Below the pieces are notes generated by a model that searched no databases, was not told the DNA's origin, and saw only the letters and a program-made list of their open reading frames with translations. A stretch of 64,000 bases of DNA, taken from contig CAMLMV010000011.1 in assembly GCA_946481275.1 (NCBI GenBank), positions 98,646 to 162,645 of the forward strand, in the 5' to 3' direction. This DNA comes from an uncultured Massilia sp. Its GTDB lineage: Bacteria > Pseudomonadota > Gammaproteobacteria > Burkholderiales > Burkholderiaceae. Position numbers and translations under genes: made by a program. Position 1 is the first letter of the stretch, and each line of letters opens with the position of its first letter. Shown in pieces: positions 26,654 through 37,264 of this stretch.

Positions 26654-27454
26654 TCAGAGCCAGGGAAGCGGCGGCGCCGGCTCCTGCGGCAGCCCCCACT
26701 TCGGATCGTAGTCGATTGTAGCAAGGTACAGCCCATCGGGCATGAAGGTGGGCGCCGCGGCGTCGCGCGAGCGTGCGTCCAGCACCTCGGCCATCCAGCC
26801 CGGCTCGTTGCGGCCGGTCCCCACGTAGATCAGCGAGCCGACGATGTTGCGCACCATGTGATGCAGGAACGCGGACGCGCGCACCGTGAACACGATGATG
26901 TCGCCCGTCCGTTCGATCTTCACCTCGTGCATCTGCTTGACCGGCGAATTCGCCTGGCAGCCGGATGCGCGGAAGCTGGAAAAGTCGTGCGTGCCGATCA
27001 GGTGCGCGGCCGCTTCCCGCATGCGCTTGACGTCGAGCGGGCGGAACACCCAGCCGGCGCGTCCGGCCAGCAGCGCGGACGGGTTGGCGTGGTTGTACAG
27101 CACGTAGTGATACGTGCGCGAGCGGGCCGAGAAGCGGGCGTGGAAATCCTGGCCTTCGGCGTCCGGCGCGACCACGTGCGCCCAGCGCACGACGATCGAC
27201 TCGGGCAGGAACGCGTTCGTGCCGCGCACCCACGATTGCGGTGCGCGGTCGAGGTCCGTGTCGAAATGGACGACCTGCTCGATGGCGTGGACGCCGGCGT
27301 CGGTGCGGCCGGCGCACGTCGTCGCGAGCGTCGTGCAGGCAAATTTCTCGAGCGCAATCTCCAGCCGGTCCTGGACCGTGTCGCGCGATGGTTGTTTCTG
27401 ATACCCGTTCCAGGCGGTGCCCACGTACTGGACACCCAATGCGATACGTGTCAA
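26654..27454 (-). CDS. truA: tRNA pseudouridine(38-40) synthase, TTG start
   Basis: A 266-residue TruA that makes pseudouridine in the tRNA anticodon arm. The catalytic Asp is in [27 protein letters not shown] and [14 protein letters not shown] are diagnostic. No ATG is near the conserved N-terminus. TTG at 27454 gives (M)[18 protein letters not shown] and has AAGGCAGGA just upstream; the fimV stop is 11 bases before. The frame is open far upstream through fimV, which is out-of-frame read-through. Confidence 0.92.
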   Translation of the reverse strand: MTRIALGVQYVGTAWNGYQKQPSRDTVQDRLEIALEKFACTTLATTCAGRTDAGVHAIEQVVHFDTDLDRAPQSWVRGTNAFLPESIVVRWAHVVAPDAEGQDFHARFSARSRTYHYVLYNHANPSALLAGRAGWVFRPLDVKRMREAAAHLIGTHDFSSFRASGCQANSPVKQMHEVKIERTGDIIVFTVRASAFLHHMVRNIVGSLIYVGTGRNEPGWMAEVLDARSRDAAAPTFMPDGLYLATIDYDPKWGLPQEPAPPLPWL

Positions 27455-27465
27455 ATCGTCCTGCC

Positions 27466-30423
27466 TTACACCAGTGTCGCGCGCATCGAGTTGGCGCGTG
27501 CCGCCTGCTCGGGATTGCCGCCGCGGATGACTTCTTCGAGCAACTCGCGCGCCCCTTCCTTGTCGCCGATTTCCTGGTAAGCGATGGCCAGGTCCAGCTT
27601 CGTTTCCATTTCCATGTGCGCGGCTGACAGCGCGGCCGGTTCCGCCGGCGCGGCAGGCGTCTCGAACTGCGGCTCGGACAGCGACTGCACTTCCGGCAGC
27701 GGCAGCGAGCCGTCGGCCGGCAGGTCGAGGTCGAAGCCGCCGATGTCGAACTGCGGCGTGGCCGGTTCGAGCACGATACGATCCGGCTCGGCGAACGGCG
27801 CGTCGGCCGGTGCCGGCGTGGCCGGGATGTCGAACAGGTGCTCGTCCAGCGCGGCCGTCGGGATCGACGCTGCGCTTTCTGCACGCGGGGTCTCGTCCAG
27901 GCCGAAATCCATCGCGTCGAGGTCGAACAGCGGGTCGCGCGCCGGCTGTTCCGGCTCGGGCGGCAGGCTGGCCTGCAGTTCCGTCGGCAGGTCCGGCAGG
28001 TCGAATTCGCGGGCCAGGTTGGCCATTTCGATGTCCGCCGCAGCGGCCGTCGCTGCGGCCGGTGCCAGCAGGTCGTCGTCCGTGTGCACTTCCAGTTGCG
28101 GCACCGGGTTCGCGGCCGGGGCGGCGAAGTCCATGTCGAACGAGAAGTCGAGCGGATCGTGCTCCTGCTTGTCCTGCGCCGCGACCGGCTCGACCGCCGG
28201 CGGCGCGGCCGGCGTCTCGAACGCGCTCATGTCGAAGTCGAGATCGTGCCTGCCGCCCAGGTCGGCAGCCGGCGTCGCGGCCGCTTGCGGCGCGGGTGCC
28301 GGCTCGACCGGTTCGAACGCGAGCCCGCCCAGGTCGAAGTCGAGCACGTGGTCGTCTTCCATCGGCGCGGGTTCGGTCGACGGCGCATTGGTGACGGGCG
28401 CCGGGGCCGGCTGCGCGGTCGCCATCGCGTCGGCGAAATGCTGGCTGAAGTCCAGCGGCTCGGCGGCCGGCGCGGCCGTCGGCGCGAGCAGCGCGTCCTG
28501 CTGCTCGGCCGGCGCGCTGAACACATCGTCCAGTTCCTTCGACAGCAAGGCCTGCTGGCCCAGTTCCTCGGTGCTCGGCACCGGACCCGTCGGCGCGGCG
28601 GTGTGCTGGTACAGCGGGTTGAGCGGATCGATGGTGAGGCCCAGCGCGGCGGCCTGCGCCCACTCGTCGCCCTGCCCGCGCGTCATGCTGTAGAGCTCCG
28701 CGGCCTGCGTCTCGAACGCGCGCTGGTCCTTGCGCGCGGCATAGATCTCGAGCAGCTTCAGGCGCACCGGATAGCGCTCCGGATGCGTGCGCAGGGCTTC
28801 CTTGAGGATTTCCTCGGCCTGTGCATCGCGGCCGTAGGCGATGTAGACGTCGGCTTCCGCGACCGGATCCACCTCGTTCGTGTCGAGCTGGCTGGCGGAC
28901 GGCGCGAAGCTGGAATTGAAGACGCTGTTGTTCGTGTCGACGCTCTGGCCGCCCGTCTCCGCGAACATCGAATGCGCGGGTTCGCTCGGCACGCCGAGGA
29001 TCGACGGCTCCGGCACCACCTTGACGACCTTTTTCTTGCGGCGCTGGGCAACCAGCAGGCCGCCGAGCAGCAGCGCGGCCGCGCCGCCGCCGACCAGCGT
29101 CAGGTTGTCCATGATGAAGTCCATCAGGCCCGGCTCCGGCGGTGCGGCCGCAGGCTTGGCGGCCGGCTTGATCGTCGGCAGCTTCTGCGGTGCGGGCTGC
29201 GAGGTGGGCTGTGATGCCGGCGGCGTCGCGGCGACATTCGCGGGCGCGGAAGCGTTCTTTTCCGCCTCGGCGCCGGCCTTGCTCTTGATCGTGGCGACCT
29301 TTTCCAGGTCGCTCACGTTGCGTTCGAGCTCGCGCACGCGCGTCTGCGCGTCGGCCAGTTCCTTCTCCTTGGCGATGCGGTCCTCGGTGCTCATCGTCGT
29401 ACCCTTGCCGGAAGGCAGGGTCGGCGCGGCTTTCGACAGGCGCAGCTTGTCCTGCGATTCGTTGGCGGCGGTCGGGCGTTCCTCGACCTTCGCCGTGATC
29501 TTGCCGGCCGCGCCCTGCCCCGGCTCCGGCGTCTTGACGGGTTCCGACGCGCCGACCTGGCCCGCCAGCTTGTTGCGGTAGGCGTTGAAGTCGGCGGCGT
29601 GGGCGACGACGACGCCATGCGCCTCGGTGTCGTCCGTGCCGCGCACGGCATCGCCCGACGGCACGGTCAGGATGCGGCCCGACTTCAGGCGGTTCATGTT
29701 GTTGCCGATGAAGGCATCCGGGTTGGCGCGGTACAGCGCCACGAGCATCATGTCGAGCGACACGTCGACGGGCTTCAGCTGGGCGGCGATGCGGCCCAGG
29801 CTGTCGCCCCGCTTGACGCGGTAGCGCGACGGTACTGCCGTCTCGGCCGCCGGCTTGGCTGATTCTGCCGTCTCGGCACGCGCGGCGCGGCGCGGACGCT
29901 CGGCCGCCGGCGCGGCCGGCGACGCGGCGGCGGGCGCGGTTTCCGTGCGCGGACGCGCGGACTCGCTGGCCGCGACCTGGGCCGACTGCGTCGCGCGCAG
30001 CTCGGCCGGGTCGAGCAGGAACGTGTATTCGCGCACGAGGCGGCCGTTATTCCACGACAGTTCCAGCAGCATGTCGACGAACGGCTCGTTCAGCGGCTGC
30101 GTGGAGCTGACGCGGATGAACTGGCGGCCGCCGCGCTGCTCGACGTTGAAGCGCAGCGACAGCAGGGCCGGATTGAAATCGATGTTGGCCGCCTTGAACG
30201 CTTCCGGCGAGGCCAGCTTCGCGGTAAGGCCGGACGCCTCGTCGCCGGACACAGCCGTCAGTTCGATTTCGGCGCGCAGCGGCTGGCCGAGCGCGGACAA
30301 CACCGTGAGCTTGCCGAGACCGGCCGCGTGGGCCGCCGACGTCAGGACCAGCGCACTTGCGACCGCCGCAGTGAGCTTTTTCAGTGCGGACGACTTCATC
30401 GGGAGGCGGGGAGTGACATGCAT
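27466..30423 (-). CDS. fimV: FimV/HubP-family polar hub protein
   Basis: A 985-residue protein. A signal sequence (ending SAAHA) is followed by the FimV N-terminal domain ([20 protein letters not shown]), a LysM peptidoglycan-binding domain (~200-250, [16 protein letters not shown]), a transmembrane helix (~440-462) with a basic flank (RRKKK), and an acidic, Ala/Pro-rich cytoplasmic region with TPR-like helices. The C-terminus is the FimV signature ([32 protein letters not shown]). FimV organises polar type IV pilus and flagellar functions. Neither ATG (30423 or 30399, MKSSALKK) has a clear ribosome site; 30399 gives the more usual signal peptide. Confidence 0.93.
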   Translation of the reverse strand: MHVTPRLPMKSSALKKLTAAVASALVLTSAAHAAGLGKLTVLSALGQPLRAEIELTAVSGDEASGLTAKLASPEAFKAANIDFNPALLSLRFNVEQRGGRQFIRVSSTQPLNEPFVDMLLELSWNNGRLVREYTFLLDPAELRATQSAQVAASESARPRTETAPAAASPAAPAAERPRRAARAETAESAKPAAETAVPSRYRVKRGDSLGRIAAQLKPVDVSLDMMLVALYRANPDAFIGNNMNRLKSGRILTVPSGDAVRGTDDTEAHGVVVAHAADFNAYRNKLAGQVGASEPVKTPEPGQGAAGKITAKVEERPTAANESQDKLRLSKAAPTLPSGKGTTMSTEDRIAKEKELADAQTRVRELERNVSDLEKVATIKSKAGAEAEKNASAPANVAATPPASQPTSQPAPQKLPTIKPAAKPAAAPPEPGLMDFIMDNLTLVGGGAAALLLGGLLVAQRRKKKVVKVVPEPSILGVPSEPAHSMFAETGGQSVDTNNSVFNSSFAPSASQLDTNEVDPVAEADVYIAYGRDAQAEEILKEALRTHPERYPVRLKLLEIYAARKDQRAFETQAAELYSMTRGQGDEWAQAAALGLTIDPLNPLYQHTAAPTGPVPSTEELGQQALLSKELDDVFSAPAEQQDALLAPTAAPAAEPLDFSQHFADAMATAQPAPAPVTNAPSTEPAPMEDDHVLDFDLGGLAFEPVEPAPAPQAAATPAADLGGRHDLDFDMSAFETPAAPPAVEPVAAQDKQEHDPLDFSFDMDFAAPAANPVPQLEVHTDDDLLAPAAATAAAADIEMANLAREFDLPDLPTELQASLPPEPEQPARDPLFDLDAMDFGLDETPRAESAASIPTAALDEHLFDIPATPAPADAPFAEPDRIVLEPATPQFDIGGFDLDLPADGSLPLPEVQSLSEPQFETPAAPAEPAALSAAHMEMETKLDLAIAYQEIGDKEGARELLEEVIRGGNPEQAARANSMRATLV

Positions 30424-30593
30424 AGGTTCGAGAGCGACGTGGCCGGAGGTCTCAGGAACATATCATCATGCACTGTGGCATGCAAGTTCCGCAGGGAGAA
30501 ACATTCAAGGAGTCTGACGTATGTAGACGGTCTATTCAGACTAATGATGTTTTTTGGATGATCTGGTGTCAATTCGATACCAATCCCAGAATG

Positions 30594-30619
30594 AAAAAAG
30601 GCGGCCCGCGAGCCGCCCT
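30594..30619 (-). terminator. rho-independent terminator after asd
   Basis: AAGGCGGC pairs with GCCGCCCTT around a six-base loop; on the minus strand it is followed by a T-run. It lies 25 bp past the asd stop, so fimV is transcribed from its own promoter in 30424-30590. Confidence 0.8.
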
Positions 30620-30643
30620 TCCCTCACCCGCAGGTGACAAGCA

Positions 30644-31765
30644 TCACTTGTCCAGCACGATGCGCAGCATGCGGCGCAGCGGCTCGGCGGCGCCCCACAG
30701 CAGCTGGTCGCCGACGGTGAACGCGGAAATGTACTCCGGGCCCATCGACATCTTGCGCACGCGGCCGACCGGGATCGTCAGGCTGCCCGTGACGGCGGCC
30801 GGGGTCAGGTCGCGCACCGAGGCTTCGCGCGTGTTCGGCACGAACTTCACCCACTGGTTGTCGTTCGCGATGATGTCGTTGATCTCGTCCAGCGGCACGT
30901 CTTTCTTCAGCTTGATGGTCAGCGCCTGCGAGTGGCAGCGCATCGCGCCGATGCGGACGCACAGGCCGTCGACCGGAATCACGTTCGAGCCGTTGTGGCG
31001 ACCGAGGATCTTGTTGGTCTCGGCGCCGCCCTTCCACTCTTCCTTCGACTGGCCGTTGCCCAGGTCCTTGTCGATCCAGGGGATCAGGTTGCCGGCCAGC
31101 GGCACGCCGAACTGCTTGGTTTCTTCGGCGGACAGGCCGTGCTGGGTGGCCAGCACGCCGCGGTCGATCTCGAGGATCGCCGATGCCGGGTCGTCCAGCA
31201 GGTTCTTGACGGCCGAGTTGATGGTGCCGAACTGGGTCAGCAGCTCGCGCATGTGCTGCGCGCCGCCGCCCGATGCGGCCTGGTACGTCATCGACGTCAT
31301 CCAGTCGACCAGGTCGTGCTTGAACAGGCCGCCCAGGCCCATCAGCATGCACGACACGGTGCAGTTACCGCCGATGAAGTTCTTCACGCCGCGCACCATG
31401 GCGTCCTTGATGACGTCCAGGTTGACCGGGTCCAGCACGATCACGGCATCGTCGTTCATGCGCAGCGTGGACGCGGCGTCGATCCAGTAGCCGTTCCAGC
31501 CGCTAGCGCGCAGTTTCGGGAACACTTCGGTCGTGTAGTCGCCGCCCTGGCACGAGATGATGATCTCGCATTTCGACAGTTCGGCGATGTCGGTTGCGCT
31601 TTTCAGCGTGGTTTCGTTCTTCGCCATCTTCGGCGCAGCGCCACCCGGATTCGAGGTGGTGAAGAACACCGGCTCGATGTGGGCGAAATCGCCCTCGTCC
31701 TGCATGCGTTGCATGAGGACCGAACCGACCATGCCGCGCCAACCAACCAGACCTACTAATTTCAT
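30644..31765 (-). CDS. asd: aspartate-semialdehyde dehydrogenase
   Basis: A 373-residue NADP-dependent enzyme for aspartyl phosphate reduction, on the path to lysine, threonine, methionine and diaminopimelate. The NADP loop is [18 protein letters not shown], and the catalytic Cys is in [16 protein letters not shown]. Residues [14 protein letters not shown] match the Gram-negative Asd class. It follows leuB by 47 bp, the usual leuCDB-asd order. Confidence 0.96.
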   Translation of the reverse strand: MKLVGLVGWRGMVGSVLMQRMQDEGDFAHIEPVFFTTSNPGGAAPKMAKNETTLKSATDIAELSKCEIIISCQGGDYTTEVFPKLRASGWNGYWIDAASTLRMNDDAVIVLDPVNLDVIKDAMVRGVKNFIGGNCTVSCMLMGLGGLFKHDLVDWMTSMTYQAASGGGAQHMRELLTQFGTINSAVKNLLDDPASAILEIDRGVLATQHGLSAEETKQFGVPLAGNLIPWIDKDLGNGQSKEEWKGGAETNKILGRHNGSNVIPVDGLCVRIGAMRCHSQALTIKLKKDVPLDEINDIIANDNQWVKFVPNTREASVRDLTPAAVTGSLTIPVGRVRKMSMGPEYISAFTVGDQLLWGAAEPLRRMLRIVLDK

Positions 31766-31812
31766 GATATCCCTCGTTTAAAAATGTTCCGCCCGACCGG
31801 GCGTATTCCTGG

Positions 31813-32883
31813 TCAACCCAATGCCTTGAGGACGGCGTCGCCCATCTGTTCCGTGCCGACGCGCGTCGTGCCTTCTTCGTAGATGTCCGGCGTGCGCAGG
31901 CCCTGGGCCAGCACCTTCTTGACGGCGTTCTCGATGCGGTCGGCCTGTTCGGCCTTGCCCAGCGAGAAGCGCAGCATCATCGCGGCCGACAGGATCGTCG
32001 CCAGCGGATTCGCGACGCCCTTGCCCGCGATGTCCGGCGCCGAACCGTGCGACGGCTCGTACAGGCCTTTATTGTTCGCATCCAGCGACGCCGACGGCAG
32101 CATGCCGATCGAACCGGTCAGCATCGCGGCCGCATCGGACAGGATGTCGCCGAACATGTTGCCGGTGACGATCACGTCGAACTTCTTCGGCGCGCGCACG
32201 AGCTGCATCGCGGCGTTATCGACGTACATGTGTTCGAGTTCGACGTCCTGGTATTCCTTGTGCACGTCGGTGACGATGTCGCGCCAGAACTGGAAGGTCT
32301 CCAGCACGTTGGCCTTGTCGACGCTCGTCACGCGACGGTCGCGCTTGCGCGCAGCCTGGAACGCGACGTGGGCGATGCGGCGGATCTCGCCTTCCGCATA
32401 GCGCATCGTGTCGAAGCCTTCGCGCTGGCCCGCGAACGGACCGTCCGGGCATTCGCGCACGCCGCGCGGCTTGCCGAAATAGATGTCGCCCGTCAGTTCG
32501 CGGATGATCAGGATGTCCAGGCCCGACACCACTTCCGGCTTCAGCGTGGAGGCGCCGGCCAGTTCCGGATACAGGATCGCGGGACGCAGGTTGGCGAACA
32601 GGCCCAGTTCCTTGCGCAGGCCGAGGATGGCCTGTTCCGGACGCAGCGCGCGCTCCAGCGAGTCGTACTTGTAGTCGCCGACGGCGCCGAACAGCACGGC
32701 GTCCGCGGCCTTCGCCAGCGCCAGCGTGCCCTGCGGCAGCGGATGGCCGTGCGCGGCATAGCCGGCGCCGCCGACGTCCGCGCTTTCCAGTTCGAAGGAC
32801 TCGCCCAGTGCGTTCAGCACCTTGACGGCTTGCGCGGTGATTTCGGGACCGATGCCGTCGCCCGGCAGAATGGCAATCTTCAT
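31813..32883 (-). CDS. leuB: 3-isopropylmalate dehydrogenase
   Basis: A 356-residue NAD-dependent decarboxylating dehydrogenase of leucine synthesis. Landmarks are [15 protein letters not shown], the substrate-binding [10 protein letters not shown] and [15 protein letters not shown], and the NAD region [20 protein letters not shown]. The start at 32883 gives the canonical N-terminus; an ATG 12 codons upstream in frame is not favoured. Confidence 0.96.
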   Translation of the reverse strand: MKIAILPGDGIGPEITAQAVKVLNALGESFELESADVGGAGYAAHGHPLPQGTLALAKAADAVLFGAVGDYKYDSLERALRPEQAILGLRKELGLFANLRPAILYPELAGASTLKPEVVSGLDILIIRELTGDIYFGKPRGVRECPDGPFAGQREGFDTMRYAEGEIRRIAHVAFQAARKRDRRVTSVDKANVLETFQFWRDIVTDVHKEYQDVELEHMYVDNAAMQLVRAPKKFDVIVTGNMFGDILSDAAAMLTGSIGMLPSASLDANNKGLYEPSHGSAPDIAGKGVANPLATILSAAMMLRFSLGKAEQADRIENAVKKVLAQGLRTPDIYEEGTTRVGTEQMGDAVLKALG

Positions 32884-32897
32884 GTTCTTGTTCTCGT

Positions 32898-33545
32898 TCA
32901 GATGGTGTTGGCGAGCCACGGCTGCGCGCGCAGATGGCGTTCTTCGTAGGCGCGGATGTCGTCGGCGTGGCGCAGCGTGAGGCCGATGTCGTCCAGGCCG
33001 TTCAGCAGGCAGTACTTGCGGAAGTCGTCGATGGCGAATTCGAACGCGAGGTGGCCGTCCGGCGTGCCCACGGTCTGCTTCTCGAGGTCGACGACGAGCT
33101 TGTAGCCCGGGAACGCCTTCACTTCATTCATCAGCTGGTCGACCTTCGCTTCGTCCAGCACGATCGGCAGCAGGCCGCCCTTGAAGCAGTTGTTGAAGAA
33201 GATGTCGGCAAAGCTCGGCGCGATGATGGCGCGGAAGCCATACTGCTGCAGGGCCCACGGCGCGTGCTCGCGCGACGAGCCGCAGCCGAAGTTCTTGCGG
33301 GTCAGCAGGATCGACGCGCCGGCGTAGCGCGGCTGGTTCAGCACGAAGTCCGGATTGACCGGGCGATTCGAATTGTCCATGCCCGGTTCGCCGTGGTCGA
33401 GGTAACGCCACTCGTCGAACAGGTTGGGGCCGAAGCCGGTGCGGCGGATCGACTTGAGGAACTGCTTCGGAATGATGGCGTCGGTGTCGACGTTGGCCCG
33501 GTCCAGCGGGACCACCAGTCCTTCGTGTACGGTGAATTTATCCAT
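32898..33545 (-). CDS. leuD: 3-isopropylmalate dehydratase small subunit
   Basis: A 215-residue swivelling subunit of isopropylmalate isomerase. [20 protein letters not shown] and the active-site segment [17 protein letters not shown] are diagnostic. It works with LeuC, encoded 200 bp upstream beyond a small lipoprotein gene and a repeat hairpin. Confidence 0.96.
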   Translation of the reverse strand: MDKFTVHEGLVVPLDRANVDTDAIIPKQFLKSIRRTGFGPNLFDEWRYLDHGEPGMDNSNRPVNPDFVLNQPRYAGASILLTRKNFGCGSSREHAPWALQQYGFRAIIAPSFADIFFNNCFKGGLLPIVLDEAKVDQLMNEVKAFPGYKLVVDLEKQTVGTPDGHLAFEFAIDDFRKYCLLNGLDDIGLTLRHADDIRAYEERHLRAQPWLANTI

Positions 33546-33547
33546 GA

Positions 33548-33670
33548 TTATTTACCACCTGCGCCCGTGATGACCTGGCCAACTTTCTGCACGTCCTTGC
33601 CGACGCCGGAAATGGTGTTGCAGCCGGCTGCGGCAATGGCGATGAGTGCGAGAGCGATGACTTTTTTCAT
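33548..33670 (-). CDS. entericidin A/B family small lipoprotein
   Basis: A 40-residue lipoprotein: MKKVIALAL, lipobox IAAAGC (Cys17), then [17 protein letters not shown] and a short Gly-rich end. This is the entericidin pattern (NTxxGxGxDV). Entericidin A and B in E. coli act as an antidote/toxin pair of small membrane lipoproteins; only one gene is present here. It ends two bases before leuD. Such genes between leuC and leuD are common in Burkholderiales as far as I know. Confidence 0.85.
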   Translation of the reverse strand: MKKVIALALIAIAAAGCNTISGVGKDVQKVGQVITGAGGK

Positions 33671-33685
33671 ATGAGTTTCTAGTCA

Positions 33686-33732
33686 GTCGGGGTCAGAGCA
33701 CACCCGAGAAATTCGTGCTCTGACCCCGAATT
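33686..33732. repeat. compact REP-like inverted pair (hairpin)
   Basis: CGGGGTCAGAGCAC and its exact inverse GTGCTCTGACCCCG are separated by about 12 bases, forming a 14-bp stem. It lies between the leuC stop and the entericidin gene. Unlike the three other clusters, it has almost no interior. Confidence 0.85.
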
Positions 33733-33743
33733 ATCAAACTGGA

Positions 33744-35144
33744 TCAGATTTTACGAACATCGACGAAATGACCCGCGATACCAGCCGCGGCGGCCATCGC
33801 CGGCGACACCAGGTGCGTGCGGCCGCCCTGGCCCTGGCGGCCTTCGAAGTTGCGGTTCGACGTCGACGCGCAGCGCTCGCCCGGTTCCAGGCGGTCGGCG
33901 TTCATCGCGAGGCACATCGAGCAGCCCGGCTCGCGCCATTCGAAGCCGGCGGCCTTGAAGATCTGGTCCAGGCCTTCGCGTTCGGCCTGTTCCTTCACGA
34001 GGCCGGAGCCCGGCACGACCATCGCCAGCTTGACGTTCGACGCGCGCTGGCGGCCGCGCACGACGGCGGCGGCGGCGCGCAGGTCTTCGATGCGCGAGTT
34101 GGTGCAGGAACCGATGAACACCTTGTCGATGCGGATGTCTTCCATCGCGGTGTTCGGCTTCAGGTCCATGTAGACCAGGGCCTTTTCCATCGCGTCGCGC
34201 TTGACGGGATCTTTTTCCTTGTCCGGATCGGGCACGCGGCCGTCGATCGTCGTGACCTGCTCGGGCGACGTGCCCCAAGTCACCTGCGGGCGAATCTCCG
34301 CGGCATTCAGCTGCACGACGAGGTCGAACTTCGCGCCTGGATCCGAGTGCAGCGTGCGCCAGTAGGCGACGGCCTGTTCCCACTGCGGGCCGACGGGGGC
34401 GAACGGACGGCCCTTGACGTAGTCGATGGTCGTGTCGTCGACGGCGACCATGCCGGCGCGCGCGCCCGCCTCGATCGCCATGTTGCAGACCGTCATGCGG
34501 CCTTCCATCGACAGCGCGCGGATCGTCGAGCCGCCGAATTCGATGGCATAGCCCGTGCCGCCGGCGGTGCCGATCTTGCCGATCACGGCCAGCACGATGT
34601 CCTTGGCGGTCACGCCGGCCGGCAGTTCGCCGTCGACCTGCACCAGCATCGATTTTGATTTCTTCGCAAGCAGCGTCTGCGTGGCCATCACGTGCTCCAC
34701 TTCCGACGTGCCGATGCCGTGGGCCAGCGCGCCGAACGCGCCGTGCGTGGACGTGTGCGAGTCGCCGCACACGACGGTCATGCCCGGCAACGTGGCGCCC
34801 TGCTCCGGGCCGATCACGTGCACGATGCCCTGGCGCTTGTCGTTCATGTTGAAGTACGTGACGCCGAAGGACTTGGTGTTATTGTCCAGCGTCTCGACCT
34901 GCAGGCGCGAGGTCGCATCCAGAATGCCGTGCGAGCGGTCGGTGGTCGGCACGTTGTGGTCGGCTACGGCAAGATTGGCCGAAGTGCGCCATAGCGGGCG
35001 GCCGGCTTCGCGCAGGCCTTCGAACGCCTGCGGGCTGGTGACTTCGTGGACCAGGTGACGGTCGATATACAGCACGGTGGTGCCATCCGCATCGGCACGC
35101 ACGACATGCGAATCCCAAAGTTTGTCGTAGAGCGTTTTTAACAT
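33744..35144 (-). CDS. leuC: 3-isopropylmalate dehydratase large subunit
   Basis: A 466-residue aconitase-family subunit carrying a 4Fe-4S cluster. [45 protein letters not shown] and [11 protein letters not shown] (cluster cysteines) are clear. The start at 35144 is the canonical one; an in-frame ATG 12 codons upstream exists. It begins the leuC-leuD-leuB-asd run; no leader peptide was identified. Confidence 0.96.
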   Translation of the reverse strand: MLKTLYDKLWDSHVVRADADGTTVLYIDRHLVHEVTSPQAFEGLREAGRPLWRTSANLAVADHNVPTTDRSHGILDATSRLQVETLDNNTKSFGVTYFNMNDKRQGIVHVIGPEQGATLPGMTVVCGDSHTSTHGAFGALAHGIGTSEVEHVMATQTLLAKKSKSMLVQVDGELPAGVTAKDIVLAVIGKIGTAGGTGYAIEFGGSTIRALSMEGRMTVCNMAIEAGARAGMVAVDDTTIDYVKGRPFAPVGPQWEQAVAYWRTLHSDPGAKFDLVVQLNAAEIRPQVTWGTSPEQVTTIDGRVPDPDKEKDPVKRDAMEKALVYMDLKPNTAMEDIRIDKVFIGSCTNSRIEDLRAAAAVVRGRQRASNVKLAMVVPGSGLVKEQAEREGLDQIFKAAGFEWREPGCSMCLAMNADRLEPGERCASTSNRNFEGRQGQGGRTHLVSPAMAAAAGIAGHFVDVRKI

Positions 35145-35297
35145 GTTAAATCCAGTAAAGCGACCGCTACATGCGGGCATGGTCTTTGATTATGCCATAT
35201 TTGTGCAATGCGGAAGCAATGCCCTTCGAGCACGATTATTCCAATGAACTCATCCGTATAAAAATTTTGTTCGGACCAGTTTGCAGACGCACAAATA

Positions 35298-35330
35298 AAA
35301 AAAGCCTGCGCATTTCCTGCGCAGGCTTTT
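35298..35330 (-). terminator. rho-independent terminator of cheZ-cheA
   Basis: AAAAGCCTGCGCA pairs with TGCGCAGGCTTTT around a short loop, flanked by an A-run (T-run on the minus strand), 36 bp past the cheA stop. Confidence 0.88.
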
Positions 35331-35365
35331 CGTAGCTTTGTAGCAAAAATGCTGCAACCGGCTTC

Positions 35366-37264
35366 TTACGCCGCGAGCCTCACCGTGGAGCGGCAACCGT
35401 CCATCAGGAACGACAGGCCGACGACCAGCACGAGCGAACCTTCCGCCGAACGTGCCGTACCGGTGATGCCTTCGACGTTCAGCGCCGTCATCGGCTTGAT
35501 CACCAGGTCGGCCGTGCCGTCGACGGCTTCCACCGCGATGATGTACGGCTGCGGGGCGTTGATGACGATGCCCACGCGCTCCGCGCATTCCTCGTAGCCC
35601 AGCGACAGCGCCAGCGAACGCACCGGCAGCGGACGGCCCTGGTCCTTCAGCACCGGGGCGCCGCCAACCTGCATGAAGGTCTCCGGCAGTTCGACGACGC
35701 GCTCGACCACCGCCATCGGCAGGGCCAGCTGCGCGCCCGACGTCGACACGAGCATGGTCGGGACGATCGACAGTTCGATCGGCAGGCGGATCGAGAACTT
35801 CGTGCCCGTGCCCAGGTTCGAGTCGATGCGGATCGCGCCGCGGTTCTTCTCGACGGCCGTCTTGACCACGTCCATGCCCACGCCGCGGCCCGAGACCGAC
35901 GACGCCACTTCCTTGGTCGAGAAGCCCGGCAGGAACACGAGCTGGTACGCCTCGTCGTCGCTAGTGGCCTGGTTCTCGGAGATCAGGCCTTTTTCCATCG
36001 CCTTCTTGCGCAGCTTGGCCGGGTCCATGCCGCGGCCATCGTCCTGCAGCACGATCATGACGCTGTTCGCTTCCTGCCACGCTTTCAGCAGGATGTAGGC
36101 CTTGGCCGGCTTGCCGTTGGCGACGCGGTCTTCCGGCGACTCGACGCCGTGGTCCAGCGCGTTGCGCAGCATGTGCACGAGCGGGTCGTACAGGCTGTCC
36201 ACGACGACGCGGTCGACTTCCGTCTCGGCGCCTTCGATGGTGAGCTCGACGTCCTTGCCCAGGTCCTTCGCCAGCTCGCGCACGAGGCGCGGGAATTTCT
36301 GGAACAGGCGGCCGACCGGCTGCATGCGGGTCGCCAGCGTGGCGCGCTGCAGCTCGGCCGAATAGCGCGACGCGCGCTCCAGCGTTTCCGTCAGCGTGGC
36401 CATCAAGGTGGCGGCCTGGCCTTCGAACTTGAACTGCGACAGGCGTTCCAGCAGCACGGCCGCCTGGTTCGCGGCCTGCACGGATTCGCCGGCCACTTCC
36501 AGCAGCGCGTCCAGCTTGACCGCGTCGATACGGATGCTCTCGTCCTTCGCGGGACCGGTGCTGGCCGGCTTGTTGTCGTTGCGGCGCTCGACGCCGTCCC
36601 AGCCCGGTTTTCCGGACGCGGCGGGTGCGGCGGCTTCCACCGTTGCAGCCTGCACGGGCGCGGCCACTGCCTCGACGGCGACGGCCGGCGCGGCGGCAGG
36701 CGCCTCGGCCGGCGTGTACGTGCCCGGCGGAACGACCGCCATGTACATCGCTTCCCAATCGAGACCGTCGGCGCCCGGGGCGGCCGATGCGCTCACCGGT
36801 GCCGGTGCGGCCGCGACCGGAGCCGGCGCAGCCTTCACGGGCGCGGGCGCAGGTGCGGCCTTCGGCGCGGGTGCGGCGTCCGTGCCGGCGATGGCGTCCT
36901 TGAGCATGCGCTCGAGGTCGGCCGGCATCTGCGGCAGCTGGTCCGGCGTCGCGCCGTTGTTCAGGTCATTGAGCTGGTCGGCCACGAAGCCCGACGCCTG
37001 CAGCGACGCTTCGATCGCACCCGGCGTGACGGGCGCCGCACCGGTGCGCAGCGCGTCGAACAGGTTTTCCGTCAGGTGGCAGGCGGCGACGAGCGCCGGC
37101 AGCCCCATGAAACCCGCGCCACCCTTGATGGTGTGGAACGAGCGGAAGACCGCGTTCAGCGTTTCCTTGTTGTCGGGATCGCGTTCGAGGTGCAGCAGAT
37201 GCTCTTCAACATTCGCTGCAAGATCCATCGCCTCGACGACGAAATCCTTGAGCATTTCATCCAT
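35366..37264 (-). CDS. cheA: chemotaxis histidine kinase CheA
   Basis: A 632-residue CheA. Order: Hpt domain with the phospho-His in SFHTIKGGAGFMG (~48); a long Ala/Pro-rich linker; dimerisation helices; ATPase with LRNALDHGVESPEDR (N box), DDGRGMD (G1) and GRGVGMDVVK (G2); and a CheW-like C-terminal domain. The linker region usually holding the CheY/CheB-binding P2 domain looks low-complexity. CheA passes phosphate to CheY. The start overlaps the cheZ stop by one base (TAATG). No cheW, cheY or receptor gene is nearby. Confidence 0.93.
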   Translation of the reverse strand: MDEMLKDFVVEAMDLAANVEEHLLHLERDPDNKETLNAVFRSFHTIKGGAGFMGLPALVAACHLTENLFDALRTGAAPVTPGAIEASLQASGFVADQLNDLNNGATPDQLPQMPADLERMLKDAIAGTDAAPAPKAAPAPAPVKAAPAPVAAAPAPVSASAAPGADGLDWEAMYMAVVPPGTYTPAEAPAAAPAVAVEAVAAPVQAATVEAAAPAASGKPGWDGVERRNDNKPASTGPAKDESIRIDAVKLDALLEVAGESVQAANQAAVLLERLSQFKFEGQAATLMATLTETLERASRYSAELQRATLATRMQPVGRLFQKFPRLVRELAKDLGKDVELTIEGAETEVDRVVVDSLYDPLVHMLRNALDHGVESPEDRVANGKPAKAYILLKAWQEANSVMIVLQDDGRGMDPAKLRKKAMEKGLISENQATSDDEAYQLVFLPGFSTKEVASSVSGRGVGMDVVKTAVEKNRGAIRIDSNLGTGTKFSIRLPIELSIVPTMLVSTSGAQLALPMAVVERVVELPETFMQVGGAPVLKDQGRPLPVRSLALSLGYEECAERVGIVINAPQPYIIAVEAVDGTADLVIKPMTALNVEGITGTARSAEGSLVLVVGLSFLMDGCRSTVRLAA

